A stretch of 64,000 nucleotides of DNA from CATOSP01 sp965204715 (GTDB lineage Bacteria; Chloroflexota; Dehalococcoidia; Lucifugimonadales; UBA3495), in NCBI GenBank assembly GCA_965204715.1, contig OZ242009.1, forward strand, positions 682,001 through 746,000, in the 5' to 3' direction. Under the pieces are notes generated by a model, which worked only from the letters and a program-made list of their open reading frames with translations, did no database searches and had not been told where the DNA came from. Positions 1-10,800 of this stretch are shown in pieces; position 1 is the stretch's first letter; each line of letters begins with the position of its first letter. Made by a program: the position numbers and the translations under genes.

Positions 1-146
1 AGCGGCGCATGCGCGGCCATACTACCCGGTACAGGCGCTTCCCGGCTCGCCCGCCAAGCGGTTGCGCCCCTCAGCGGGCCGCCTTACACTGTCCGCGTTT
101 CGGACCCGGAAAATCCACCCCGGAAAATCCACTATGGAGGCGCGCC

Positions 147-932
147 ATGAGCGAACTGGACGACCGCTACGAACGCGGGCAGGAAACCCGGAGGATGTTC
201 GGCGGCGGGCAAATCACCGGCGGGTCGTCGCCGGGGGCGTGGGACATTGCGCCCGACCTGGAGAGGATACTTGGCGAGGCCCTGTTCGGCACCATCTGGA
301 AGCGTCCCGCCCTGACGCCGGCGCAGCGGGAGATGATTACCCTCTCATGCCTCATCGTCATGAACCGCGAAGTGCAGTTGAAGCGGCACCTGGGCAACGC
401 GCTGAACATAGGGTTGACGCCGGAGCAGGTCGTGGAGCTGATCATTCACGACACCTGGTACGGCGGAGCGCCCGCGGGCATCCAGGCGCTGACCCTGTGC
501 AAGCAGGTCTTCGAGGAGCGCGGGATAGACTTCACGCCGGCCCGCATCCACGATGCCAACGAAGACCCGGACAGCCTGTTCCAGCGGGGCGACGAGTTCC
601 GGCGCAGCTACATGGGCACGACCCCGGCGGCACGTCCCGCCCCTCCGACGGAAGCCGAGAGGGAGCTGGGCCGCATCACCGGGGAATACTACTGGGGCGC
701 GACCTGGACCCGGCCGGGTCTCGACCTTCCCAGCCGCTGCCTCTGCACCATGACCTGCCTTGCCGCGTTGGGCCGGGAGGGTCCCCTGCGGAGCCACATC
801 CGCGGCGCGCTGAACATCGGGTTTACCAGGGACCAGGTCATTGAGGTGTTCGGCCACATGACGCTGTACGCCGGGATACCCTTCGCCCGCGGCGCGATGG
901 ACATCGCCAACGAGATTTTCGCCAGCGGGTGA
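147..932 (+). CDS. Carboxymuconolactone decarboxylase family protein with two tandem CMD domains
   Basis: The ATG at 147 follows a GGAGG Shine-Dalgarno (SD) 7 nt upstream; the reading frame runs on upstream but has no better start. The 261-residue product holds two alpha-helical CMD domains, about residues 50-125 and 185-260. Each has the family pattern of a basic/acidic helix, then HLGNALNIGLTPEQVVELI in the first and HIRGALNIGFTRDQVIEVF in the second. The family (AhpD/4-carboxymuconolactone decarboxylase) acts in aromatic ring-cleavage pathways or as a peroxidase partner. The Cys-x-x-Cys of AhpD is absent, so a decarboxylase-like or unknown role is likelier. Neighbouring hydrolases suggest catabolism of organic acids, which is inference. 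Confidence 0.85.
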   Translation: MSELDDRYERGQETRRMFGGGQITGGSSPGAWDIAPDLERILGEALFGTIWKRPALTPAQREMITLSCLIVMNREVQLKRHLGNALNIGLTPEQVVELIIHDTWYGGAPAGIQALTLCKQVFEERGIDFTPARIHDANEDPDSLFQRGDEFRRSYMGTTPAARPAPPTEAERELGRITGEYYWGATWTRPGLDLPSRCLCTMTCLAALGREGPLRSHIRGALNIGFTRDQVIEVFGHMTLYAGIPFARGAMDIANEIFASG

Positions 933-1028
933 AGAGGCCGCCGGGCATGTGGGGCGTGTTCAGGGGTTACGTGTTCAGGGGGTTAAGGGAGGGCGCCGGG
1001 ACCGGCGGCAGCAGGTATCGCCCCTTTC

Positions 1029-1892
1029 CTAGCCCCGGGTGGCCCAGGCCCCCGCTTCCACCGCGGTCAGGAAGTCAAGCACCGTACTGTTGAACAGCGC
1101 GGGTTCCTCCAGGTTGATGGCGTGGCCGCTCTGGGGGAACATCGCCAGGCCGCTGCCGGGAATGCACCGTTTCATAAACAGCATGGGCTCGATGCAGGGC
1201 TCGTCCTCGTCGCCCACCATCAGCAGCGTCGGCACAGTCATCCGGCGCATCTCCTCCTCCAGTTGGAACACCGTCGGCCGCTTCAGTTGAACTCCCTGCG
1301 TCATCAGCGCCGACCCCCTGGCCGAGTGGGCCGCCAGCCCGGCCCGGAACTTCTCCCATCCTGCCGGGTCCTTGCGTTGGAACTGTACCCGCGTCGGCCC
1401 GCTGGCGTACGCATCGGCAAACGCGCCAATGCCCTCCGACTGCAATCGTTGTACGTTTTGCCTGAAGGCTTCCACGTGATGCTCCCGGTCCGTGGACCCC
1501 GTGCCGGTGGCCGCCGCCACCAGCGCCCGGCACATCTCCGGGTGGGCAATGGCGAAACTGACCGCGGTTGCTGCCCCCATCGACAGGCCGGCAACGTATG
1601 CCCGGTCGACGCCCAGGTGCCTCAGCAGCTCCCGCATGTCGGCGACCAGCCGATTCTGCGAGTAGGCTCCGGGGTCCTCGGGCACGTCCGAAGGCGGATA
1701 GCCCCGGTGGCAATAGGTGATCACCCGGTAGCGCCGGGCAAAGAAATTGACCTGCGGCTCCCAGCTTGTTATGTCTCCCGCGAATTCGTGGGAGAATAGG
1801 AGCGGCAGGCCCTGTCCCGCAACCTGGTAGTGAATGTTCACGCCGTCACCGGCGGCAAAAGCGCCACTTACGGTTGGCATCGCTTCCTCCAT
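1029..1892 (-). CDS. Alpha/beta-hydrolase fold enzyme
   Basis: The protein of about 287 residues has the alpha/beta-hydrolase order: an early LLFSHEF oxyanion-strand segment, the nucleophile elbow GLSMGA (Ser near residue 104), and a C-terminal GHAINLEEP carrying the catalytic His. A DEDEP segment before it can supply the Asp. This matches the 3-oxoadipate enol-lactonase/haloalkane-dehalogenase-like group of small esterases. Two starts, ATG 1892 and ATG 1880, each have a GGAGG SD 5-7 nt upstream; the longer is given. Substrate is not readable. Pairing with the CMD-domain gene on the opposite strand is reminiscent of beta-ketoadipate pathway fusions, but that is only suggestive. Confidence 0.85.
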   Translation of the reverse strand: MEEAMPTVSGAFAAGDGVNIHYQVAGQGLPLLFSHEFAGDITSWEPQVNFFARRYRVITYCHRGYPPSDVPEDPGAYSQNRLVADMRELLRHLGVDRAYVAGLSMGAATAVSFAIAHPEMCRALVAAATGTGSTDREHHVEAFRQNVQRLQSEGIGAFADAYASGPTRVQFQRKDPAGWEKFRAGLAAHSARGSALMTQGVQLKRPTVFQLEEEMRRMTVPTLLMVGDEDEPCIEPMLFMKRCIPGSGLAMFPQSGHAINLEEPALFNSTVLDFLTAVEAGAWATRG

Positions 1893-2126
1893 CAATCGCC
1901 TCCTCCATCATCTGGAATAGCCCGGGAACAGGCCCGGCAAATAGTATCTTTACGCTGTAGAATACTCAACATGCCGGCAGTCAATCACCGGGCCAACGCG
2001 GTCCCGTTTGCTCTTGGGGTCCGGGATGCGGGGGAGAGTCCCTGCCGTCCCTATGAACATGGCGGGGCGTGGCAGCGCCGTTTTGTAGCAGTGCCTTTCT
2101 ATGTTAGATGCAACCGGGGTGAGAGC

Positions 2127-2375
2127 ATGGCCTATCGTAACACCAAGCGAGTGTCCAAGTACGCGGGTATCGCCTGGCTGTTGCTGTTGGCATTCGTGAT
2201 TATTGTGCGGGTTGCGGACCTGGCCCTGGGCAGTGTGCAGCCGGAGGCTGTGATATTGACCTTCATGATGACCCTGCCCTTCACCCTGGGCATTACCGGG
2301 GCGGTCATCGGAGGGACCGCGGTCTACGACTACCTCGCCAGCCGCAGCCGGGCGGGAGACAACCCCGGTGCGTGA
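2127..2375 (+). CDS. Small two-helix membrane protein of unknown function
   Basis: The ATG at 2127 follows GGGGTGAGAG and gives 82 residues. Two hydrophobic helices are visible (about residues 13-32 and 45-65), with a basic N-terminus (AYRNTKRVSKYAG) and a basic tail (SRSRAGD). No family was recognised. It sits 44 nt upstream of the M20 amidohydrolase on the same strand and may be co-transcribed. A similar small membrane protein without obvious sequence identity lies at 60515-60727. Confidence 0.6.
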   Translation: MAYRNTKRVSKYAGIAWLLLLAFVIIVRVADLALGSVQPEAVILTFMMTLPFTLGITGAVIGGTAVYDYLASRSRAGDNPGA

Positions 2376-2419
2376 CGTGAAACCGGCGGTTGGGCGTCCT
2401 GCACGAAGGAGAGAATGTT

Positions 2420-3655
2420 ATGACCAACCGGAACACCGGAACAAAAGAAGACCTGGCCGGCCGCTCCAACTCGGCCATCGAGGCGTCGAGGCAGGCGTTA
2501 TTCGACCTGTCGCTGGATGTCCATTCCCACCCGGAGTTGAACTACCAGGAGTATTACTCATCCGACGCCCTGGCCCGTTTCCTGGAAGAACGCGGCTTCC
2601 GGGTGGAACGCGGCGTGGGCGGTGTGGAAACCGCGTTCCGGGCCACCATACCGGGAGGCGGAGGCGAGGGACCGGCCATCGCCGTCCTGGCTGAATACGA
2701 TGCGCTGCCCGACATCGGCCACGGTTGCGGACACAACCTCATCGCTATGGCCGCGATGGGCGCTGCCCTGGGTCTGCAAGCGAACGCCCCGGCCCTGCCC
2801 GGCCGGGTGGTGGTCATCGGAACGCCCGCGGAAGAGGGAGGCGGCGGCAAGATACGCCTGTTGGAGGCGGGAGTGTTCGACGGCGTGGACGCCACCCTCT
2901 CGTCCCACCCGTTTTCCAACCGCACCATAATACCCGCGTCCGCGCCGGTGGGAGAAAGCTGGAGCCTGGCCATGGTCGGCTACCGTTACATGTACCACGG
3001 CAGGGCGGCCCATGCCGCCGCCGCGCCCGAGGCGGGCATCAACGCCCTCAACGCCGTCATCCACCTGTTCACCGGCATCGACGCCCTGCGCCAGCACCTG
3101 CGGGACGACGTTCGCATTCACGGAGTGATCACCGACGGGGGCACTGCGCCCAACGTGGTGCCGGAGTTCGCCGCCGCCAACTTCATGCTGCGTTCCCGCG
3201 ACGGACGATACCTGAGCGATGAGGTGGCGGGAAAGGTGAGGCAGGTGGCGGAAGGGGCGGCGTCCATGACCGGCGCGCGCCTCGAGGTGGAGGAATTCTA
3301 CCCCTTCTACGAGAACGTTCAGCCCAACGTGGCGCTGGCCCAGGCGGTGGGAGCCAACGCCCGGACGCTGGGGATGAGACTGGATGAGCCGATACCGGGC
3401 CGCCCCGGCAGCGGCGCTTCCACCGATTTCGGCAACGTCAGCCAGGTCATGCCGGCCTTCGAGATGAGGTACGCCGTGAGCGAGGGGCCGGTGGCCTCCC
3501 ACACCAGGGATATGTGCGAGACTGCCGTGACCGGTCTTGCCCTCAACAACGCTTTGCTTGTGGCCAAGACCCTCAGCCTGACCGCCAGCGACCTGCTGTG
3601 TGACGCCGCCCTGGTCGAGGCTGCGAAGGCGGAGTTCGCCGAGCGCAGCAACTGA
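2420..3655 (+). CDS. M20 family amidohydrolase/peptidase (AbgB/HipO-like)
   Basis: The ATG at 2420 has AAGGAGAG 7 nt upstream; the product is 411 residues. The N-terminal zinc-binding region has the M20D signature: DVHSHPELNYQE, then AEYDALPDIGHGCGHNL, then GTPAEEGGGGK with the metal-binding/catalytic Glu pair. The dimerisation lid lies near residues 190-300 (YHGRAAHAAAAPEAGINAL), and the C-terminal SGASTDFGNVS and late His (VASHTRDM) complete the fold. The family hydrolyses amide bonds of N-acyl amino acids, aminobenzoyl-glutamate or similar. It lies upstream of the deacetylase-like gene on the same strand, so a small amide-degradation cluster is plausible. Confidence 0.93.
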   Translation: MTNRNTGTKEDLAGRSNSAIEASRQALFDLSLDVHSHPELNYQEYYSSDALARFLEERGFRVERGVGGVETAFRATIPGGGGEGPAIAVLAEYDALPDIGHGCGHNLIAMAAMGAALGLQANAPALPGRVVVIGTPAEEGGGGKIRLLEAGVFDGVDATLSSHPFSNRTIIPASAPVGESWSLAMVGYRYMYHGRAAHAAAAPEAGINALNAVIHLFTGIDALRQHLRDDVRIHGVITDGGTAPNVVPEFAAANFMLRSRDGRYLSDEVAGKVRQVAEGAASMTGARLEVEEFYPFYENVQPNVALAQAVGANARTLGMRLDEPIPGRPGSGASTDFGNVSQVMPAFEMRYAVSEGPVASHTRDMCETAVTGLALNNALLVAKTLSLTASDLLCDAALVEAAKAEFAERSN

Positions 3656-3822
3656 AGACCCCGCCGTATCCGGGACTGTCCCCCGTCGAGGCGGCAGCAA
3701 GCGATACAGCAAGGGATACAATAAGACCACCGGAAACGCGGATAATCAACGGCCGCCCCGGCCCCGTACCGGGTATGGGGCGATGATCCCAGACGCTCTC
3801 AATGGAGGTATGGAGGCTCGCC

Positions 3823-4734
3823 ATGCAGGAACGCGATTTTGCCGGCTACGGCCCCAACCCGCCGGAGGTCCGCTGGCCCAACGATGCCAGGATCGCCGTC
3901 TCGGTGGTTGTCAATTACGAGGAAGGCTCCGAGTACTCCATCCTGGACGGAGACCCCAGGGGCGAGACCTCCGGAGAATCTCCCTCCCCCGCCGGCCCCG
4001 GGGAGCGCGACCTGGCCAACGAGTCCTTCTTCGAGTACGGCAGCCGCGTCGGTGTCTGGCGCATCATGGACGTCCTCGAACGCAACGGCGTTCAGGGCAC
4101 CTTCTACGCCTGCGCCCTGGCCCTGGAGCGAAACCCGGAGGTGGGTCCCGAGATCATCCGCCGGGGCCATGAGATGATGGGCCACGGCAACCGCTGGGAG
4201 GAGTACTATCGCATGGACCGCGACGCAGAGCGCCGCGCCATCAGCGAGGCCGTGGCCACCATCGAACGCATCTGCGGACAGCGGCCCCTGGGCTGGTACA
4301 CCCGCTACGGCCCCAGCGTCAACACCCGGGAGCTGGTGGTGGAGGAGGGCGGGTTTGAGTACGACTGCAACGCCTACAACGACGACCTGCCCTACTGGAC
4401 CCAGGTACACGGCCAGCCCTGGCTGGTGGTGCCATACTCCCTTGAGGTCAACGATTCCAAGTTCTGGCGCGGCGACCTGATTACCCCGGAGCACTTCTTC
4501 CAGGTGGCCAGGGATGCCTTCGACATGCTCTATGAGGAGGGCGCAACCCACCCCAAGATGATGTCCGTTGGCCTCCACTGCCGGATCATAGGCAAGCCGG
4601 GCCGGGCCGCCGGGCTGGACCGGTTCCTCAAGTACGCCTCCGGGAAGGAGGGCGTCTGGTTCGCCCGCCGCCTGGACATCGCCCGCTGGTGGAAGCAGCA
4701 TTACCCTCCGGCCCAGGCAGCGCGCACGCAATAG
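3823..4734 (+). CDS. Polysaccharide deacetylase family protein (allantoinase PuuE-like)
   Basis: The ATG at 3823 has GGAGG 7 nt upstream; 303 residues. It has the NodB-homology TIM-barrel features of the PuuE branch: RIAVSVVVNYEEGSE near the start, a G-T-F-Y strand (VQGTFYACALALE), then GHEMMGHGNRWEEYY carrying a His-x-x-x-His-type metal site, and a late VGLHCRIIGKPGRA segment containing the second His. PuuE-type enzymes hydrolyse allantoin or related cyclic ureides rather than chitin. No signal peptide is visible, so it is cytoplasmic. With the M20 enzyme upstream it may act on cyclic amide nitrogen compounds; the substrate is inferred. Confidence 0.88.
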   Translation: MQERDFAGYGPNPPEVRWPNDARIAVSVVVNYEEGSEYSILDGDPRGETSGESPSPAGPGERDLANESFFEYGSRVGVWRIMDVLERNGVQGTFYACALALERNPEVGPEIIRRGHEMMGHGNRWEEYYRMDRDAERRAISEAVATIERICGQRPLGWYTRYGPSVNTRELVVEEGGFEYDCNAYNDDLPYWTQVHGQPWLVVPYSLEVNDSKFWRGDLITPEHFFQVARDAFDMLYEEGATHPKMMSVGLHCRIIGKPGRAAGLDRFLKYASGKEGVWFARRLDIARWWKQHYPPAQAARTQ

Positions 4735-4869
4735 CCCCCGGCAGGGCAATCGCGTCCTGATTCGCAAGCCAGCGCATCATTCTTCCCCATCCTCCCGCGA
4801 TGCCGGACTCACCGGCGCGTCGAACTGGCCGCTGACCCGGTTGCCGCCGGGGGTCCTCCGCCGCGGCGT

Positions 4870-7800
4870 TTATCCGGCGACGGTGCAGGTCAGCGCCGCC
4901 GCTTCGCTGTACACCACGCTCTCGTCGGCAAGCTCGTACACCGCCTTGACGCTGATGCTCGCCTCCCTGCCCACCTGGTAGTCGCCACTTTCGCGCACCA
5001 ACGGGTAGCCACGGAGCCTCACCTGCTGGCTCTTGCCGTCGGGCAGGGTCAGGTCGTAGTCGTAGGCGTACAACTCTGCGCCTGACCACTCCGGCGCGTC
5101 CCACTGGAACAGCACCTGCCCGGTGCTGGCGACGCAGCTCAGGTTGGTCACCGGCGAGGGCGGCCCCACCACCGACACGTCAAAGGCATCGCTGACCGTG
5201 TTGCCGTCGGCGTCCTGGGCCGTGACGGTGATGGCCGCCGTCCCGTCCGCCACTCCGGAAAGCGTCAGCTTGGACCCATCCGCCAACACCGACACCGTGG
5301 CCCTGGTTTCATCGGAGGACACGGCGGTGATGGTCAGCGCGTCGCCGTCGGCGTCGCTGAACACCCCGGACAGGGACACGTCCCGGGTGGAACCCTCCTC
5401 CAGGCCGGACATGTCGGCGATGGCCGAGGCCACCACCGGCGCGGCCTTCACCGTCACGGCGAAGGCGTCCGAAACCGTGCCCCCGTTGCCGTCGTCTGCC
5501 GTGACCGTGATGGTGGCCCTCCCTCGTGCCTTGGCCGTGACCGTCAGGCTTGACCCGCCGGACGACACGGATACCGCGGCCACGGCCTCATCGGATGATG
5601 CGGCGCTTACGGTCAGGCTGTCGCCGTCGGCGTCGTCGAACACCCCGGTCAGCGAGACCTCCTTTGTCCCGCTCTCGTTGACGATGGTGACGTCGGCGAT
5701 GGCCCCGGACACCGTGGGCGCCTGGTTGGGCTGCTCCTGCTGCCCGCCGGCTTCGATCTCCCGCAGGGCCGCCGCCACCTCCACCCAGCGAGACCACGCG
5801 CTGCCCCGGTCGGCCAGCTCCTGGGCCTCATCCGCCGTCATCGGTGTCAGCGACGTGTCGGATACCGCCTCCCCGAAGGCCAGCAAAGCCCGGTCCCAGC
5901 GGTCCGTGTGCTCCTTGAACTCCCTCCACTTCGGGTCTTCGCGCCATTGGTACATCCTGGCGATGAGCGCCGTGTACTTTTTCGCCACCGGCGCGTCGAA
6001 GGCGTCGCTGACCCGGTTCCCGTCGCTGTCCTGGGCCGTTACCGTGATGGCCGTTGCGCCCTCGGCCACTCCGGTCAGCGTCAGCTTGGACCCGTCCGCC
6101 GCCACCGACACCGTGGCCCTGGTTTCATCGGAGGACACGGCGGTGATGGTCAGAGCGTCGCCGTCGGCGTCGCTGAACACCCCGGACAGGGACACGTCCT
6201 GCGTGGCGCCCACTTCCAGGCCGCTCACGTCGGCAATTGCGGCAGAGACCGTTGGCGCGGCCTTGACCTTCACCGTAAAGGCGTCCTCCACCGTGCCGCC
6301 GTTGCCGTCGTTGGCCGTAACCGTGATGGTCGCCGTGCCCCGGGCCTTGGCCGTCACCGTCAGGCTGGAGTAACCGCCGGACACCGACACCGTGGCCGCG
6401 GCGGTATTCGACGATGCGGCGGTTATGGTCAGCGCATCGCTGTCGGCGTCGCTGAACACTCCCGATAGGGCCACGTCCTTCGTCCCGCTCTCGTTGACGA
6501 TGGTTGCGTCGGCGATGGCCCCGGACACCGTGGGGGCCTGGTTGGGCGGGGCCTGCTGCTGCGGGGCGGTGACAGTCACGTCGAACTCGTCGCTGACCGT
6601 GTTGCCGTCCGAGTCCTGGGCCGTCACCGTGACGGTGGCCGACCCGGCCAAAGCGCCGATTATCGTCAACGTGCCGTGGAACTCCAGGGCGTTGGCCACG
6701 TCCAGGTCAGTGGACGTGGCGGTGAAGCTCAGCGCGTCACCGTCGGCGTCGCTGAACACGCCGGAGAGGGCCAAGTCCTGGGTCCCTCCCACCTCCAGGC
6801 TGAGGTCGCTGATGGCCGAGGCCACCACCGGCGCGGCCTTGACCTTCACCGTGAAGACATCCTCCACTGTGCCGCCCTTGCCGTCGTCGGCCGTGACCGT
6901 GATGGTCGCCGCCCCCCGGGCCTTGGCCGTCACCGTCAGGCTGGAGTAACCCGCAGAGACGGACACCGTGGCCACGGCGGTATTCGACGAACCGGCGGTT
7001 ATGGTCAGCGCATCCCTGTCGGCGTCGCTGAACACCCCGGACAGGGATGCCCGGTGCGTCCCGTTCTCATTGACGATGGCGGCGTCGGCGATGGCGCTGG
7101 ACACCGTGGGGGCCTGGTTGGGCGGGGCCTGCTGTTGCTGCCCCGGCGGCGTGGTGTCCGACACGGACACCCTCACCGTGTCCACCGGCAGGACGGCGTA
7201 CCTGGCGTCGCCGCTGGTCACGCCGTGGCTGATCCCCACCGACTCGTCGTTGGTGTCAGTGTCGGCAACCCCCCTGACCGTGAAGGTCAACGGGATGTTC
7301 CAGCCCGGCGGCTGGAAGGTCCGGGACTCCGGGGACACCGAGGCCGCGCCGGCGTCGCCGCTGCTGGCGCTGACGGTCACGGCCGCCGTGGGCCGGCTGT
7401 CCAGGACCACGGTGTAGCTGGCCGTTCCATCCTCCTCCACCTCCAGCCCGCTGGCGGCGCTCACCGTCACCCCGGCGGTGTCGTCGTCGGTGATGGTCAG
7501 AGTGATCTTGTCTTCCAGGAGGGCCGTGCCAATGTCGAACATCGCCGACAGCGCCACCGTTTCGTCCCCTTCGTCCACGTCGTCGCCGGTGATGGATAGG
7601 GTGGCCGTCCCGGACCGCTGTCCCCCCGGAATGAAGATGCTGAGCGGCATGGTGAAGTCGATGTCCTCGGACGCCGTGCCGTCCTCGCCCGCGAACAGGA
7701 AACCGCCCATGCCGCCCTCAGGGGCCGGGGCGTCCAGGGTGGCCGTTACGGTCACCTGCCCGCCACTCTCGCTCACCCTGGCCTGGCTCAGGGCCAGGGT

Positions 7801-10800
7801 CACGGCGGTGGGCTGGCCCTCGGCGCCGGGGCTGCTCTGCTGGCCGCCGACGTTGCCGGTGGGGCCGCTGTCGGACACTGTCACCTTGACGCTGGGGCCG
7901 CTGGCCCCGTCCAGCGGGTCAACGCCCCACTTCTCCTCCCACTCCTCCTTGTTCAGGCCCAGTGCGTCCCATAGCGACAACCCCGCCAGGTTGCTGAACG
8001 GAACGGTAGAGAGATCGTAATTGACCACAGCCGTCTCCCCGCCCTGGCACCCGGAGGCGTCCAGCCGGATGTCCAGCCCCTCGCGCCACGGCCGCGCCCA
8101 CCGGTCCTCCGGCGGACCCCAATTGAAGTCTTCCCAGAACTCCTTGCTTGGAGGCGGGTTGGTGGGCAGCAGGATCTTGCCCTGCTGGTACGGCAGCGAT
8201 TCGGTCAGGCAATCCGGTCCCTCCCAAATGAAGGACACCCTCAGGGGCCACCTGGGAGACCGGTGCAGGCTCAGGTTGAAGCTGCCCGAACCGCCCTTTT
8301 CCACTTCCAGTTCGGCGGGGGATGGCTTTACCGCCGAGCCGGCCCGGTGCAGCGTCACCGGGACGGACCTGGACCAGCCGCCGGGCCCGTGGCTGTTCCC
8401 GGCCCGCACCTGGAAGCCGTAGGTCTGGGAGCGCGGCAGGCCGCGGACCGTCACGCTGGTGGCCGTCCGGGGCGACACCTTCACCGGGTTGTGGATGTTG
8501 GACCGCCATTCGTAGTATTCCACCGCGCCGCCGGCGCTGGGCGGGTCCCATTCCAGCGTCACGTAGTTGCTGCCCACCCGGGCGATGCGCGGGTTCTCCG
8601 GCTCGCCCGGCCGGTGCTCCGGCTCGCCCTCAGTGGTGGCGCAGGCCCGGGCGGCGAAGGGGCCGGTGCCCCCGGCGTAGGTCGCCGCCACCCGGTAGCA
8701 GTGCCGCTCCCCCGGCAGCAGGCCGCCGTGCTCGTAGCTCCTGGGGGCGGTCCGGTAGCCGTGCTCCAGAGTCCGCCAGTCTTCGGCGGCGGCCGGGGTG
8801 TGGTCGATGCGGTAGCCGGTGACCAGGTCCGCGCCGATTCCCGGCTCGCCCCAGCTCAGGTCGATGCGGTTCCTGCCGTCGGCCGCGGCCGCCAGGTCCT
8901 GCGGCGGGCCCACCTCCCCGGCCGGGACGGCGAACACCCAGCCGCTCTCGTACGTGGAGCCGCCCACGGTGCCCACCGCCTTCAGGCGGTACTGCCGGGG
9001 CTTGGACGACAGCGGGTTGGCGGCGTCGGTGTGGGGGTGGGTAGTTGCGCCGGGTCCCAGTGTTGACGCGGTGGCCACCGAGGTCCAGGTGACGCCCCGG
9101 TCGATGGAGACCTCCAACTCGTACCCGGTGAGGTTTACGTCGGTCACGGCCTCGGGCGCGTTCCACGACAGGTTGACCTCCGTGTCGCTGGCCGCCGTCG
9201 CCGCGAAGTCCCTGGGCGCTCCCGGCGACGGGTAGTTCTCCGTGGCCAAGGCGTAGGCCCAGTCGCTCTTCACCTCCACCTGCTCGCTGCCGCTGCCCAC
9301 CGTGCCCGCCGCCCGCGCCCGGTACTGCCGGGCGGCGTCGGCCGCCAGGCCGCTGTCGCTATGGGTCAGGGTCCAGGTCGTTCCGTCCAGCGTTGGCGTG
9401 CCCGTCAGCCGGGTCCAGGTGACGCCGCCGTCCTGGGAAAAGTCCAGTTCATAGCCGGTGACGTTCACGTGGGTCACGGTGGCGGGCGCGGTCCACGACA
9501 GCTCGGCCTGCGTTTCGCTTTGGCCGCTGGCGGTGAAGTCCTTGGGAACGCCCGGCTTGGGGTATGGCACGGTGACGCTGGTCTCCTCCCAGTCGCTCTT
9601 GAAGCCGTCGCCCACCGCCTGCAGCCGGTAGCTCCAGGTCGCCCCTGGCGTCAGCGTGAGGCCGGTGTGGTCGTAGGACGTCGGCGTCGCGGCCAGCGCG
9701 GTCCTGGTCTGCCCGGTCGGCAGCCAGTTCCAGGTGTCGCCTCCGTCCGTCGAATAATCGAGGTTGTAGCCGGTGACCGTCACGCCGTCGGGCGCGCTCC
9801 ACGACAGGGTTATCTGCCCGCTGCCGGCGGTCGCGCTGAAGTCCCCGGGAGCGCCGGGGCGCCCCCCGGAAGGCAGCGACCACGGCCCTTCCTGTTCCCA
9901 ATCGTTGACCGCCCGCACCCGGTACCGGGGATTCTCCCCGGCCTCCATATCGGTGTCGACGTAGCTGGTTCCGGCCACGTCGTCCGCCACCGTCTCCCGG
10001 GGGTTGGTGTCCCGCTCCACCGCGTAGTGGGTCACCGGGCGTCCGCTGAACCCGGCGATGGTGCTCCAGGTTATCTTGATGACGGCCGGGCCCAGCGCCT
10101 CCACGCTCTCTATGACGGGCAGGTATGCGCCGGTGCCTTCCCTGGCCCTGATGGTGGCCGAGTCGTTGCCGCTGATGTAGTCGTAGTATTCCGTGGTGTG
10201 CCAGGTGTTGCCGGTCGTGCCGGTGCAGGCCGCCTCATTGGCGGCATCCACGTCGTCGCCGCTGCTGTCAATGCAGACCTGGTAGTCCTGGTTGTTGCTG
10301 ATGGCGGCGGTTATCTCGGTGTCCAGGGAGGCGCTGGTGATGATGGTCAGCGCCTCCCCGTCGCGGCCCTTGGCGGTCTGGTAGTAGTCCTTGTTCTTCA
10401 GCTCGTCGATGGTCCAGACGCCGGTGTCGGGGTCGAAGCTGCTGACCGCGGTGTCAGTGGTGTCATTGGTGGCAGTGTGGGAGACGTAATCGCCGGCGTT
10501 CAGGCCGGTCAGCGTCACCTGGGCGGGGGCGTCGTCCGGCCCGTTGTTCACGGCCACGATGGTGTAGGCCCGCTGGCCCGCCGCGACCGCCGGGTTGGCC
10601 CCGCCGTCCTGCGCCTCCAGCTCCGCTATGGGCCCCACGTGGAAAGTGTAGGTACCGGTGTCGGTGTAGGGTGTGGGTGTGCCGGACTTGGTAGCGCCAA
10701 CGGTTAGATTTAGCTTGTACGTGCCGAGAGCGCTGACAGACAGGAAGACAGGATATGGGTTCGTCGTTGTCGTGGCGGGAAGAGTCAGCGGTCCCAGGGA